In this document: positions 41,250 to 49,237 of the stretch, piece by piece
Layout of the letters: each line of letters opens with the position of its first letter
Position numbering within the stretch: the stretch's first letter is position 1
Source of the DNA: Prevotella sp.
GTDB lineage: Bacteria > Bacteroidota > Bacteroidia > Bacteroidales > Bacteroidaceae
Assembly (NCBI GenBank): GCA_016285245.1
Contig: JAEEQH010000021.1
Coordinates: 1-53,132, forward strand
Direction: 5' to 3'
DNA: 53,132 bases
Program-made: the position numbers and the translations under genes
The notes under the pieces: generated by a model
Seen by the model: only the letters and a program-made list of their open reading frames with translations
What the model was told of the DNA's origin: nothing
The model's database searches: none

Positions 41250-42305
41250 ATGATGACGGAACAGTATGATTATAGCCTGAAAGGGCACAACACTTTTGGT
41301 ATCGAGGCACGCTGTAGACGCTTCGTCGAGTATGCCAGTGTCGAGGAGGCTCAGGCGGTAGCTGCGCTGTTGCGGCAGTCGCCCGAGGAGCCGTTCTTGA
41401 TTATTGGCGGCGGCAGTAACCTGCTGCTGACCAAGGATTTCCCGGGTGTCGTTGTACGCTCAGCCATCAAGGGCTATACCTTCGATGCAGATGACGACAG
41501 CGCCGATGGCGACAGCGCCGATGACGACAGAGACAGTATCAGGATGACCTGTGGCAGCGGCGAGGTGTTCGACGATATGGTGGCTGCGAGCATCGATGCC
41601 GGCTATTACGGCATGGAGAACCTGTCGCTCATCCCCGGCGACGTTGGGGCCTCGGCGGTGCAGAATATCGGGGCCTACGGTGTGGAGGTAAAAGACCTTA
41701 TCACCACCGTTGAGGCTGTCGAGATAGCTACCGGCGCGGTGCTGACGTTTACCAATGCCGATTGTCAGTATGCCTATCGTCAGAGCCGTTTCAAGAACGA
41801 CTGGAAGAACCGCTTCCTCATCACCCATGTGACTTACGCCCTCTCGCGCACCTTCACCCCGCGTCTGGATTATGGCAACATCCGCGCCGAACTGGATCGC
41901 AGGGCCATCACGGAGCCTACCGCCCGCCAGCTGCGCCAGACCGTCATCGACATCCGCAACGCGAAGCTGCCCGACCCCAAGGTGACGGGCAATGGCGGTA
42001 GCTTCTTCATGAACCCCGTCGTCAGCCGTTCTACATATGAGGAGCTGGCGTCCCGCTATCCTGATATGCCACATTATTATATAGATGGCGACCACGAGAA
42101 GATTCCCGCCGGCTGGCTCATCGACCAGTGTGGTTGGAAGGGCCGTTCTCTGGGTCGTGCCGGTGTTCATGACAAGCAGGCACTGGTGCTCGTCAACCTC
42201 GGTGGTGCCACGGGCGACGAGATTGTCCGTCTCTGCGAGGCCATCCGTCAGGATGTGCAGTCGAAGTTTGGCATCACCATCCATCCTGAGGTGAACATCG
42301 TTTAA
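41250..42305 (+). CDS. murB: UDP-N-acetylenolpyruvoylglucosamine reductase
   Basis: 351 aa. It is a FAD/NADPH enzyme of peptidoglycan precursor synthesis. Seen: FAD-binding LIIGGGSNLLLTKDF and LSLIPGDVGASAVQNIGAYGVE, the active-site segment GNGGSFFMNPVVS with its Ser, and a C-terminal PAGWLIDQCGWKG. An acidic stretch near residue 82 (DDDSADGDSADDD) is coded by three 15-bp repeats and looks like an expansion. The start is ATG 41250 or the next ATG codon, directly after the 19-unit array. Confidence 0.95.
   Translation: MMTEQYDYSLKGHNTFGIEARCRRFVEYASVEEAQAVAALLRQSPEEPFLIIGGGSNLLLTKDFPGVVVRSAIKGYTFDADDDSADGDSADDDRDSIRMTCGSGEVFDDMVAASIDAGYYGMENLSLIPGDVGASAVQNIGAYGVEVKDLITTVEAVEIATGAVLTFTNADCQYAYRQSRFKNDWKNRFLITHVTYALSRTFTPRLDYGNIRAELDRRAITEPTARQLRQTVIDIRNAKLPDPKVTGNGGSFFMNPVVSRSTYEELASRYPDMPHYYIDGDHEKIPAGWLIDQCGWKGRSLGRAGVHDKQALVLVNLGGATGDEIVRLCEAIRQDVQSKFGITIHPEVNIV
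41490..41534 (+). repeat. 15-bp tandem repeat (3 units) inside murB
   Basis: GATGACGACAGCGCC, GATGGCGACAGCGCC and GATGACGACAGAGAC encode DDDSA, DGDSA and DDDRD. Confidence 0.7.
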
Positions 42306-42330
42306 GTATAAATCTGTTGTTAGAAGAGAT

Positions 42331-43137
42331 ATGCGTTTAACTTTCCTCGGTACAGGAACATCGTGCGGCGTGCCGACCATCGGCTGCCAGTGTGCCGTCT
42401 GCCAGAGCACGAACCCGAAGGACAAGCGGCTCCGCTGTTCGGCGCTGATTGAGACGTCGACGACACGCCTGATCATCGACTGTGGTCCCGACTTCCGCCA
42501 GCAAATCATGCCGCATCCCTTCCGTCGCATCGACGGCATCCTCATCACCCACGCCCACTACGACCACATGGGTGGTATGGACGACATCCGCCCTTACTGT
42601 CAGTTTGGCGAAATCAACGTCTATGCCGACCCCCTGGCCCGTCAGGGGATGCTCCAGATGCTGCCCTACTGCTTTGCCGAGAACCGCTACCCCGGCGTGC
42701 CGGCCATCCAGTTGCACGAGATACACAAGCACGAGCCGTTCAGCATCGGCGACATTGGTATCACCCCCATCGAGGTGATGCACCACGACCTGCCCATTCT
42801 GGGCTACGTCTTCACGCAATTCGCTTCATCCACGACCGTTCATCCTTCATCCATGACGTCTCAGGAGCTTGTCTACATCACCGACATGAAGTGTATTGCC
42901 GACGAGGAGCTGCCCTTCATCGAGGGTTGCGACACATTGGTGGTCAACGCCCTGCGCCAGAAGCCCCACCACTCGCACCAGACGCTCGCCGAGGCCGTCG
43001 CCTTTGCCCGTAGGGTGGGTAGCCGTCGCACCTATTTCATCCATGCCAGTCACGACATTGGCCTACACGACGACGTCAACAGGCAGTTGCCTGCTGATAT
43101 GCAGATGGCTTACGATGGATTGGTGATCGATGTGTGA
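42331..43137 (+). CDS. MBL-fold metallohydrolase (PhnP-like)
   Basis: 268 aa. It has a metallo-beta-lactamase fold with the metal motif ITHAHYDHMGGMDD (HxHxDH), an N-terminal LGTGTSCGVPTIGCQCAVC Cys cluster, and late His residues (EVMHHDLPILGY; IHASHDIG). It resembles the PhnP-type phosphodiesterase group; the substrate is unknown. A stretch TQFASSTTVHPSSMTSQ between two core strands is coded by 7-bp repeats and looks inserted. It follows murB by 25 bases and is probably in the same transcript. Confidence 0.88.
   Translation: MRLTFLGTGTSCGVPTIGCQCAVCQSTNPKDKRLRCSALIETSTTRLIIDCGPDFRQQIMPHPFRRIDGILITHAHYDHMGGMDDIRPYCQFGEINVYADPLARQGMLQMLPYCFAENRYPGVPAIQLHEIHKHEPFSIGDIGITPIEVMHHDLPILGYVFTQFASSTTVHPSSMTSQELVYITDMKCIADEELPFIEGCDTLVVNALRQKPHHSHQTLAEAVAFARRVGSRRTYFIHASHDIGLHDDVNRQLPADMQMAYDGLVIDV
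42823..42857 (+). repeat. In-frame 7-bp repeat (5 units) inside the MBL hydrolase
   Basis: GCTTCAT, CCACGAC, CGTTCAT, CCTTCAT and CCATGAC. It is translated within a loop between LGYVF and ELVYITDMK. Confidence 0.65.
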
Positions 43138-43140
43138 AGA

Positions 43141-43428
43141 TTAGTGCTTATGCTTCTTCTTGCTGCCTGAGAAAAGGCTCGTAAGCCCGCCATAATTGCG
43201 GCGCAGCTTACGGTATAGCAGGATGAGGTCGATGACCGTCATCCCGTTGGCAATGAGACTGGCAATGTAGTCGCCCTTGGTCGTCTCCTCGGGCTTGACG
43301 AAGATTTTTCCCCACAGGCCGCTGACCTGTGTGCTGTCCGTCTGAATCTGTTCCAGGAGCGCATCCTTGCGTGCTCTGATCTCCTCGAGGGAACTGAATG
43401 TCGGCTGTTGTTTCTTTGTGGGAACCAT
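43141..43428 (-). CDS. Small protein with one membrane-like segment, third gene of the YtxH/holin group
   Basis: 95 aa, not recognised as a named family. It has an N-terminal charged helix (SLEEIRARKDALLEQIQTD), a weak hydrophobic segment (IASLIANGMTVIDLILLYRKL) and a basic end (SGSKKKHKH). It lies 16 bases downstream of the holin-like gene on the same strand, in an order typical of Bacteroidales envelope trios, so a role at the inner membrane beside it is likely. Confidence 0.7.
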   Translation of the reverse strand: MVPTKKQQPTFSSLEEIRARKDALLEQIQTDSTQVSGLWGKIFVKPEETTKGDYIASLIANGMTVIDLILLYRKLRRNYGGLTSLFSGSKKKHKH

Positions 43429-43444
43429 CTTCTCTCTTGCTTAT

Positions 43445-43792
43445 TTACTTCATCAACAGTTCTGCCAGGAACCTCACCAGCGGACGCTCTATCCACTGGT
43501 GACGCTTGGCGGCAACGAGCAGTAACAACAGCAGGTGCAGCGCTGCCACGATGAGGTAGGCCAGCGACATACTGATATAACTGCTGAGCCATTGGGCCAG
43601 TGCCAGCGACAGGAACAGCATGACGGCGATGATTAGCAGGAAGAAGATCACCGCTAAGGCGGTGGCCGTCAGCAGGCGCACCACCTTGTCGATGATGTCC
43701 AGCTTGACATACTCCTTCTGCAACCCGAGGTAGTGCCTTAGCACTTCCACGAGTTGCGCGATGGTCTCAACGTTCTTGTCGCTCGACAACAT
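43445..43792 (-). CDS. Phage-holin-superfamily-III-like / DUF1469 membrane protein
   Basis: 115 aa. It has an N-terminal amphipathic helix (ETIAQLVEVLRHYLGLQKEYVKLD), then two strong hydrophobic helices (TALAVIFFLLIIAVMLFLSLAL; SLAYLIVAALHLLLLLLVAA) and a basic tail. It matches the small holin-like proteins that accompany YtxH proteins in many bacteria. It is not part of a prophage: no other phage genes are near. Confidence 0.8.
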   Translation of the reverse strand: MLSSDKNVETIAQLVEVLRHYLGLQKEYVKLDIIDKVVRLLTATALAVIFFLLIIAVMLFLSLALAQWLSSYISMSLAYLIVAALHLLLLLLVAAKRHQWIERPLVRFLAELLMK

Positions 43793-43810
43793 AATTAAAT
43801 ACTAATTGTC

Positions 43811-43858
43811 CGCTCGGCTTTGCCGCTTCGCTTGCGAAGAATTATCAATTGACATTGT
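43811..43858. repeat. CGCTCGGCT-type dispersed repeat between holin-like and YtxH genes
   Basis: CGCTCGGCTTTGCCGCTTCG then CTTGCGAAGAATTATCAA. It matches the copy at 35754 closely and that at 23535 in reverse. Confidence 0.75.
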
Positions 43859-44077
43859 CTACTCCTCGTCCGTGACGTCCTGGATGTCGTCCACGAGGTC
43901 GCCCACTTCCTTGCGGCTGAGCTTGATGTTGTGCTTCTTGAGGAAGTCCTCAATGGCGTCAGTAATTTTCACACGAGTCTCCTGACCCTTTTCCGGTGCA
44001 ACGAGGATGCCAAGGGCAGCGCCGGCGATGGCTCCGCCGAGGAAAGCGCCAATGTAACCTAAACTTTTCATAGTCAT
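43859..44077 (-). CDS. YtxH-domain protein
   Basis: 72 aa (70 if the second Met is used). The N-terminal glycine-rich membrane segment LGYIGAFLGGAIAGAALGILVAPEKGQETR is the YtxH signature, followed by an acidic helix ending DVTDEE. It is a small membrane-associated, general-stress-type protein and the first gene of a three-gene minus-strand group with the holin-like and 95-aa genes. A TATCTTTG box at 44115-44122 precedes it. Confidence 0.85.
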   Translation of the reverse strand: MTMKSLGYIGAFLGGAIAGAALGILVAPEKGQETRVKITDAIEDFLKKHNIKLSRKEVGDLVDDIQDVTDEE

Positions 44078-44114
44078 TTCTCTGTTTTGTAAAGTAACTT
44101 GTGGTTTTGTTTCG

Positions 44115-44122
44115 CAAAGATA
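44115..44122 (-). promoter_or_regulatory. -7 box of the YtxH group
   Basis: TATCTTTG on the minus strand, 37 bases before the first ATG. Confidence 0.55.
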
Positions 44123-44300
44123 GGCATTTTTTGTGAAACATCAAGAAAAAAGCTGTCATTTTTTGTTAAAACGGCTAAAAACCTTTGTATTTAACAAAGT
44201 TTAGGTCGCATATTGTCTTGGTTTTGCGCAAAAATTCGTAATTTCGCGCTGTCATCAGAACATAATTACAACAAACATTCATAAAAACTGTAGAAAAAAC

Positions 44301-44807
44301 ATGAAAAAGTACATGGTTCTTTGCGCAGGTCTCAGCCTCGCAATGGTGTTCGCAAGCTGCGGCAAGAGCAGCGAGAGTGCTTACAAGAAAGCTTATGAGA
44401 AGGCAAAGTCGCAGGAGGCCGCTGCCGCCGTCACGCAGCCCGCTACGCCTGCTCCCAGCACCCCTGCCACCGTCCAGCCCGTTCAGACTCAGCCCGCCAC
44501 TCAGACGGTTGTCGCTCCCGTTGCTGACAAGGACGTTCGTTCTGAGAGTGTCCAGTTGGTCAGCGGCACAGGCCTGAAGGCTTACAGCGTCGTCGTCGGT
44601 TCGTTCAAGGGTCAGGCTAACGCTGAGGGTCTGCAGCAGCAGCTTCGCAACAACGGCTACGATGCCCAGATTGTCCGCAAGGATGCCGTCGACGGTGCTT
44701 GGTTCCGCGTCATCGCCACGACTTTCGACACCAAGGATCAGGCCATCAGCAGCCGCGACGCCCTTCGTGCTACCTATCAGGGAGCCTGGCTGCTCTTCAA
44801 ACAGTAA
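44301..44807 (+). CDS. SPOR-domain lipoprotein
   Basis: 168 aa. It has a lipoprotein signal (KKYMVLCAGLSLAMVFASC), a Pro/Thr/Gln-rich linker (TQPATPAPSTPATVQPVQTQ) and a C-terminal SPOR domain (AYSVVVGSFKGQANAEGLQQ ... WFRVIATTF). SPOR domains bind denuded septal peptidoglycan, so a role in division or cell-wall attachment is likely. ruvX begins 3 bases after its stop. Confidence 0.88.
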   Translation: MKKYMVLCAGLSLAMVFASCGKSSESAYKKAYEKAKSQEAAAAVTQPATPAPSTPATVQPVQTQPATQTVVAPVADKDVRSESVQLVSGTGLKAYSVVVGSFKGQANAEGLQQQLRNNGYDAQIVRKDAVDGAWFRVIATTFDTKDQAISSRDALRATYQGAWLLFKQ

Positions 44808-44810
44808 GCC

Positions 44811-45224
44811 TTGGCTCGCATATTATCTATCGACTACGGTAAGAAACGTAGCGGACTGGCAGTCACCGACCCTCTACAGCTCATAGCTGGAGGGTTGGCG
44901 ACTGTCTCTACTTCTGAGCTCTTCGACTGGTTGCAGCACTACATTGCCACGGAGACTGTTGAGCGTATCGTCATTGGCGAGCCTCGACAGCCCAACGGAC
45001 AGCCCAGCGAGAATATGGCACGTGTCGAGCAGTTCGTGAACCGCTGGCGCAAGGCCGTTCCCACGGTGCCCATCGAGTACTACGACGAGCGTTTCACCTC
45101 CGTGCTGGCCCATCAGGCAATGCTTCAGGGCGGTCTGCGTAAGAAGGCACGTCAGGACAAGGGTCTGGTCGACGAGATCTCCGCTACCATCATCCTCGAG
45201 GACTATCTCCGCAGCCGTAAGTAG
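44811..45224 (+). CDS. ruvX: YqgF/RuvX-family putative pre-16S rRNA nuclease / Holliday junction resolvase-like protein
   Basis: 137 aa. It has an RNase H-like fold with ILSIDYGKKRSGLAVTDPL, VIGEPRQPNG, YYDERFTSVLA and the C-terminal DEISATIILEDYL carrying the last acidic residues. It starts with TTG, since no ATG is available before the conserved first strand. It lies 3 bases downstream of the SPOR gene; def follows after a 7-bp array. Confidence 0.9.
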   Translation: MARILSIDYGKKRSGLAVTDPLQLIAGGLATVSTSELFDWLQHYIATETVERIVIGEPRQPNGQPSENMARVEQFVNRWRKAVPTVPIEYYDERFTSVLAHQAMLQGGLRKKARQDKGLVDEISATIILEDYLRSRK

Positions 45225-45230
45225 GAATTC

Positions 45231-45265
45231 TTATCTCTTATCTATTATCTCTTATCTATTATCTC
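45231..45265. repeat. Heptanucleotide array TTATCTM, 5 units, between ruvX and def
   Basis: Strict alternation TTATCTC, TTATCTA, TTATCTC, TTATCTA, TTATCTC. It ends 4 bases before the def start codon. Confidence 0.9.
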
Positions 45266-45269
45266 AAAA

Positions 45270-45830
45270 GTGATTCTACCTATTTATATATATGGCCAGC
45301 CTGTATTACGCAAGGTGGCCGAAGACATCACCCCCGACTATCCTGAGCTCCAGCAGCTCATCAGCGATATGTGGGAGACGCTGGCCGAGAGCGAGGGCAT
45401 CGGCCTGGCAGCACCACAGATAGGTCGTGCCATCCGCCTGTCGGTCATCGACCTCGACGTGCTCAGCGACGACCTGCCCGAGTACAAGGGTTTCCGCCGT
45501 GTGTACATCAACCCCCACATCGTGGAGCTTGACGACACGAAGACCGACTCCAGCGAGGAGGGTTGTCTGTCGCTGCCTGCCATCCACGAGAAGGTGGTTC
45601 GCCCCACGCGCATCCATGTGCAGTGGCAGGACGAGCAGTTCCAGCAGCACGACGAGTGGGTGGAGGGCTACCTGGCCCGTGTCATGCAGCACGAGTTCGA
45701 CCATCTCGACGGTCATATGTTCATCGACCGCATCTCGCCCCTTCGCCGCCAGCTCATCAAGAGCAAGCTGAAGTCGCTGACACTCGGCCGCTATCGTTGT
45801 GGCTACAAGACGAAGGCTGTGAGGAGATGA
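45270..45830 (+). CDS. def: Peptide deformylase
   Basis: 186 aa. It removes the N-formyl group from nascent proteins. All three metal motifs are present: [18 protein letters not shown] and QHEFDHLDG. The start is GTG at 45270 ([19 protein letters not shown]). Its leader is made of the TTATCTM array. It lies between ruvX and the TPR gene. Confidence 0.95.
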   Translation: MILPIYIYGQPVLRKVAEDITPDYPELQQLISDMWETLAESEGIGLAAPQIGRAIRLSVIDLDVLSDDLPEYKGFRRVYINPHIVELDDTKTDSSEEGCLSLPAIHEKVVRPTRIHVQWQDEQFQQHDEWVEGYLARVMQHEFDHLDGHMFIDRISPLRRQLIKSKLKSLTLGRYRCGYKTKAVRR

Positions 45831-45839
45831 GCGCTGACA

Positions 45840-45968
45840 GATGAGAGATGAAAGATATGATTAGTTATTTTGCAGACAGTGGCTGTCGGATGGAGGTGAA
45901 GTCCGGTAGGTGTCATGCTGTTTCGGTAATCATATCTCTCATCTTTCATTTCTCATTTCTCATTGTCA
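45840..45968. repeat. Inverted heptamer element encoding the TPR protein's N-terminus
   Basis: The left arm GATGAGA, GATGAAA, GATATGA (45840-45860) is roughly complementary to the right-arm units ATCTCTC, ATCTTTC, ATTTCTC, ATTTCTC, ATTGTCA (45934-45968), around a ~70-base loop. The left arm holds the start ATG, and the right arm encodes about SLIFHFSFLIVT, the hydrophobic signal core. Confidence 0.8.
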
Positions 45969-47776
45969 CTATTCTCCCTTCCCATGCCCAGTACAACGTC
46001 GAGCGTCTCGTCAACGTCGGGCGCTCGGCACTCTACTACGAGGACTATGTCCTCTCCATGCAGTACTTCAACCAGGCCATCGCCGCCAAGCCCTACCTCT
46101 ACGAGCCCTGGTTCTTCCGTGGTGTGGCCAAGTTCTACCTCGACGACTTCGCCGGGGCGGAGGCCGACTGCACGGAGGCGTTGAACCGTAACCCCTACGT
46201 CACCGCTATCTACGACCTGCGCGCCATCTGCCGCATCCGTCTCGAGCACTATACCGAGGCGGCTGCCGACTATACGCAGGCTCTGCGCCACGACCCTGAG
46301 AACCAGGGTATGTGGCACAACCGTGTGCTCTGTCACATCCAGAACAAGGACTACGACCGTGCCCTGGGACAGCTCGACACGATGCTCACCCGCTGGTCCA
46401 CCTATGCCCGCGGCTACACCATGCGTGCCGAGGTGTACCTGTTGCAGGGCGACACCACCGCCGCCGTCACCGCCTTCGACCGTGCCCTGGAGCTCGACCC
46501 CTACGACGGCGAGACGTGGGCGGGACGTGCCGTCGTCAGTCTTTCGCGCCAGGAGTGGAAGGATGCCGAGCACTATCTCGACAAGACCATCCACCTGCTG
46601 CCTCGCCACGTCGCCAGCTACGTCAACCGTGCCCTGGCACGTGTCAACCAGAACAACCTCCGTGGGGCGATGGCCGACTACGACACGGCCCTTGACCTCG
46701 ACCCCAACAACTTCCTCGGCCACTACAATCGCGGACTGCTGCGTGCACAGGTGGGCGACGACAACCGCGGTATCGAGGACTTCGACTTTGTCCTGAGGTT
46801 GGAGCCCGACAACCTCATGGCCCTCATCAACCGTGCCTTGCTGCTTGAGCAGACGGGCGACCTGCGTGGTGCCGTCCGCGACTTCACGAAGGTCATCGAC
46901 GAGTTCCCCAATTTCTGGTTCGGCCTGCAGCACCGTGCCGACTGCTATCGCCGTCTGGGACAGTCGCGTCAGGCTGAGCTCGACGAGTTCCGCATCCTCA
47001 AGGCACAGATGGACAAGCGCTACGGCCGTCGCCAGCCACGCCTGAACCGTCAGCAGATGCGCCGTCGCAGCGACGATGCCGATCCTGAGAAGTACAACCA
47101 GATTGTCATTGCCGACGACCAGGAGGTGGAGCACGAATACAAGAGTCCCTACCGTGGCCGTGTGCAGAACCGCCAGACGGACGAGACGCTGCTGCCGCTG
47201 TTCTGTCTCACCAACGAGCAGCCGACGGCTACTGACGATGTGCGCAGCGCCATTGCCTACGACCGTCATGTCGAGGCGTTCAACAGCCGTTCATCGCGCC
47301 GCCCGCTCTATATCAGCACCACGGCACCGTCGCCGCTCGACGAGCAGGGTGCCCAGCCACTGGTCGACAGCCTCACCGCCGTCCTCCATGCCGACAGCAC
47401 GTCGATGATTGCACTCTGGCAGCGTGCCGTCTGCCACTGGCGCCTGGCCCGTTACCAGACGTCGCTGGGCGGCAATGCCAGCCTCCAGTTGTCGTTGGCG
47501 CTGGCCGACCTGAACCGTGCCCTCGCCGTCGACCCTCAGGACGCACTGCTCTACTATAACCGCGCCACACTCTATGCCGAGCGACGCGACTACCGTCAGG
47601 CCATCAGCGACTACGACCGTGCCCTCCGCATAGAGCCTAACCTCGCCGAAGCCTGGTACAACCGTGGCCTCTGCCACATCTTCCTCGACGACAAGGCCTC
47701 TGCCGTCAGCGACCTCAGCAAGGCTGGCGAACTGGGACTCTACACCGCCTATAACCTCATCAAACGCTACCGGTGA
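45848..47776 (+). CDS. Secreted/periplasmic tetratricopeptide-repeat protein
   Basis: 642 aa. After a signal peptide (core ISLIFHFSFLIVTILPSHA, cleavage before QYN), about nine TPR units run to residue ~400 (YNVERLVNVGRSALYYEDYV, WFFRGVAKFYLDDFAGAEAD, ALDLDPNNFLGHYNRGLLRAQ and so on). A charged low-complexity region (KRYGRRQPRLNRQQMRRRSDD) follows, then a second TPR group (NRALAVDPQDALLYYNRATL, ALRIEPNLAEAWYNRGLCH). It probably scaffolds protein complexes in the envelope. Start candidates are ATG 45848 or ATG 45890; the latter gives a shorter, cleaner signal peptide. The repeat-encoded signal core is unusual. Confidence 0.85.
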   Translation: MKDMISYFADSGCRMEVKSGRCHAVSVIISLIFHFSFLIVTILPSHAQYNVERLVNVGRSALYYEDYVLSMQYFNQAIAAKPYLYEPWFFRGVAKFYLDDFAGAEADCTEALNRNPYVTAIYDLRAICRIRLEHYTEAAADYTQALRHDPENQGMWHNRVLCHIQNKDYDRALGQLDTMLTRWSTYARGYTMRAEVYLLQGDTTAAVTAFDRALELDPYDGETWAGRAVVSLSRQEWKDAEHYLDKTIHLLPRHVASYVNRALARVNQNNLRGAMADYDTALDLDPNNFLGHYNRGLLRAQVGDDNRGIEDFDFVLRLEPDNLMALINRALLLEQTGDLRGAVRDFTKVIDEFPNFWFGLQHRADCYRRLGQSRQAELDEFRILKAQMDKRYGRRQPRLNRQQMRRRSDDADPEKYNQIVIADDQEVEHEYKSPYRGRVQNRQTDETLLPLFCLTNEQPTATDDVRSAIAYDRHVEAFNSRSSRRPLYISTTAPSPLDEQGAQPLVDSLTAVLHADSTSMIALWQRAVCHWRLARYQTSLGGNASLQLSLALADLNRALAVDPQDALLYYNRATLYAERRDYRQAISDYDRALRIEPNLAEAWYNRGLCHIFLDDKASAVSDLSKAGELGLYTAYNLIKRYR

Positions 47777-47780
47777 AGAA

Positions 47781-49190
47781 TTGAAGAAGGACGAACTACT
47801 ACTACGCATCCGTGAGCGACAGAAACTGACTACCGGCGAACAGCTGCGACTGGTGGTGCTGCTCAGCGTGCCGGCCATCCTGGCACAGGTGAGCACCATC
47901 CTGATGTTCTACATCGACGATGCGATGGTAGGCTCGCTGGGGGCGCTGGCCTCGGCATCGGTGGGCTTGGTGGCCACGACGACGTGGCTCTTCTGGAGCA
48001 TCATCAGCTGCGTGGCGACAGGCTTCTCCGTCCAGGTGGCCCACCGCATCGGTGCCAACGACCTCAGCGGTGCCCGTGCCGTGTTCCGCCAGAGCATGAC
48101 GGTGGGTCTGCTGCTGTCGCTGGCGGTGTCGCTGGTGGGTGCTGGCGTCAGCCCCTGGCTGCCCGGCTGGCTGGGTGGCGATGCTGCCATCAGCCACGAT
48201 GCCACCGTCTACTTCCTCATCTTCGTCCTTGGCGGTCCGCTGGCCATGGCCGATATGCTGGCGTCGTCGATGTTGCGTAGTGCCGGCGAGATCAAGGTGG
48301 CCAGCTGGGCCAATGTGGTGATGTGTGTGCTCGACGTGGTGTTCAACTTCTTTGCCATCTTCCCCACGCGAGTGTGGGCCGTTGCCGACTGTAGTGTGAC
48401 CATCCCTGGACTGGGGTGGGGGGTAGCCGGTGCCGCCGCTGGCACACTGCTGGCCGAGGGTCTGGTGTCCGCCTTCCTCCTGTGGTACGCCGTCACCCGT
48501 TGCCGTGAGCTGTGTCTTGTCGGCGACGGCAGCAGCTTCCGTCCCCAGCGGTTGGTGATGCGCCGTGCCTCGACCATTGCGGGACCTATCCTGCTGCAGC
48601 GGGCGCTGATGAACGTGGCCCAGATCACCTGCACCATCATCGTCGCACCCCTGGGGGCGGTGGCCATCGCTGCCAACGTCCTCGGCGTGACGGCCGAGAG
48701 CCTCTGCTATATGCCTGGCTACGGCATTGGCGAGGCGGCGACGACCCTCGTCGGCCAGAGCTACGGTGCTGGCCGTCTGCGGCTGACGCGCCACTTTGCG
48801 TGGATGACGACGCTGCTGGGCATCGGCGTGATGACCGTGATGGGTGTGGTGATGTACGTCGCCGCCCCGCTGATGATGGCCTCGCTGACCCCCGACGCTG
48901 CCGTCCGCCTGCTGGGCACGGAGTGTCTGCGTATTGAGGCGTGGGCCGAACCGATGTTCGCTGCGAGCATCGTGGGTATGAGTGTCTTCATCGGTGCAGG
49001 CAACACCGCCGTTCCGTCGCTGATGAACCTCTTCTCGATGTGGGCGGTGCGTGTCACGCTGGCTGCCCTGCTGGCGCCTCGCTACGGCCTCCACGGCGTG
49101 TGGTTCGCCATGGCTGTCGAACTGACGTTCCGCGGCCTCATCTTCCTCGCGCGGATGAAGTGGGGCAGGTGGATGGAGGAGAAGAATTGA
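47781..49190 (+). CDS. MATE-family efflux transporter
   Basis: About 469 aa from TTG 47781, 4 bases after the TPR stop. It has twelve hydrophobic segments with MATE features (LSVPAILAQVSTILMFYIDDAMVG, GFSVQVAHRIGANDLSGARA, CYMPGYGIGEAATTLVGQSYGAG). It probably exports cationic or aromatic compounds using an ion gradient; the substrate is unknown. The open frame extends back to 47664 inside the TPR gene, but that sequence is out-of-frame TPR code. No ATG lies between the TPR stop and the first helix, so the start is uncertain. Confidence 0.87.
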   Translation: MKKDELLLRIRERQKLTTGEQLRLVVLLSVPAILAQVSTILMFYIDDAMVGSLGALASASVGLVATTTWLFWSIISCVATGFSVQVAHRIGANDLSGARAVFRQSMTVGLLLSLAVSLVGAGVSPWLPGWLGGDAAISHDATVYFLIFVLGGPLAMADMLASSMLRSAGEIKVASWANVVMCVLDVVFNFFAIFPTRVWAVADCSVTIPGLGWGVAGAAAGTLLAEGLVSAFLLWYAVTRCRELCLVGDGSSFRPQRLVMRRASTIAGPILLQRALMNVAQITCTIIVAPLGAVAIAANVLGVTAESLCYMPGYGIGEAATTLVGQSYGAGRLRLTRHFAWMTTLLGIGVMTVMGVVMYVAAPLMMASLTPDAAVRLLGTECLRIEAWAEPMFAASIVGMSVFIGAGNTAVPSLMNLFSMWAVRVTLAALLAPRYGLHGVWFAMAVELTFRGLIFLARMKWGRWMEEKN

Positions 49191-49197
49191 ACTTTTC

Positions 49198-49225
49198 GAG
49201 GAACGAGGAAGGAGGAACGAGGAAC
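49198..49225. repeat. GAGGAAS heptamer array, 4 units
   Basis: GAGGAAC, GAGGAAG, GAGGAAC and GAGGAAC after TTTTC, the same family as the 19-unit array before murB. Confidence 0.85.
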
Positions 49226-49237
49226 GAGGATAGTTTT

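Noticed and set aside
43445..43792. Prophage marker (holin)
   Set aside because: The holin-like protein is part of a YtxH envelope gene group. There are no lysin, capsid, integrase or other phage genes nearby.
45953..47269. 438-aa minus-strand ORF opposite the TPR gene
   Set aside because: It is a mirror of biased codon use in a high-GC gene, with low-complexity Val/Leu/His-rich sequence, no motif and no start context. The TPR frame is clearly the real one.
47802..49094. 430-aa minus-strand ORF opposite the MATE gene, rich in His, Gln, Arg and Gly
   Set aside because: Antisense shadow: the composition is typical of the reverse strand of a membrane-protein gene and no domain is recognisable.
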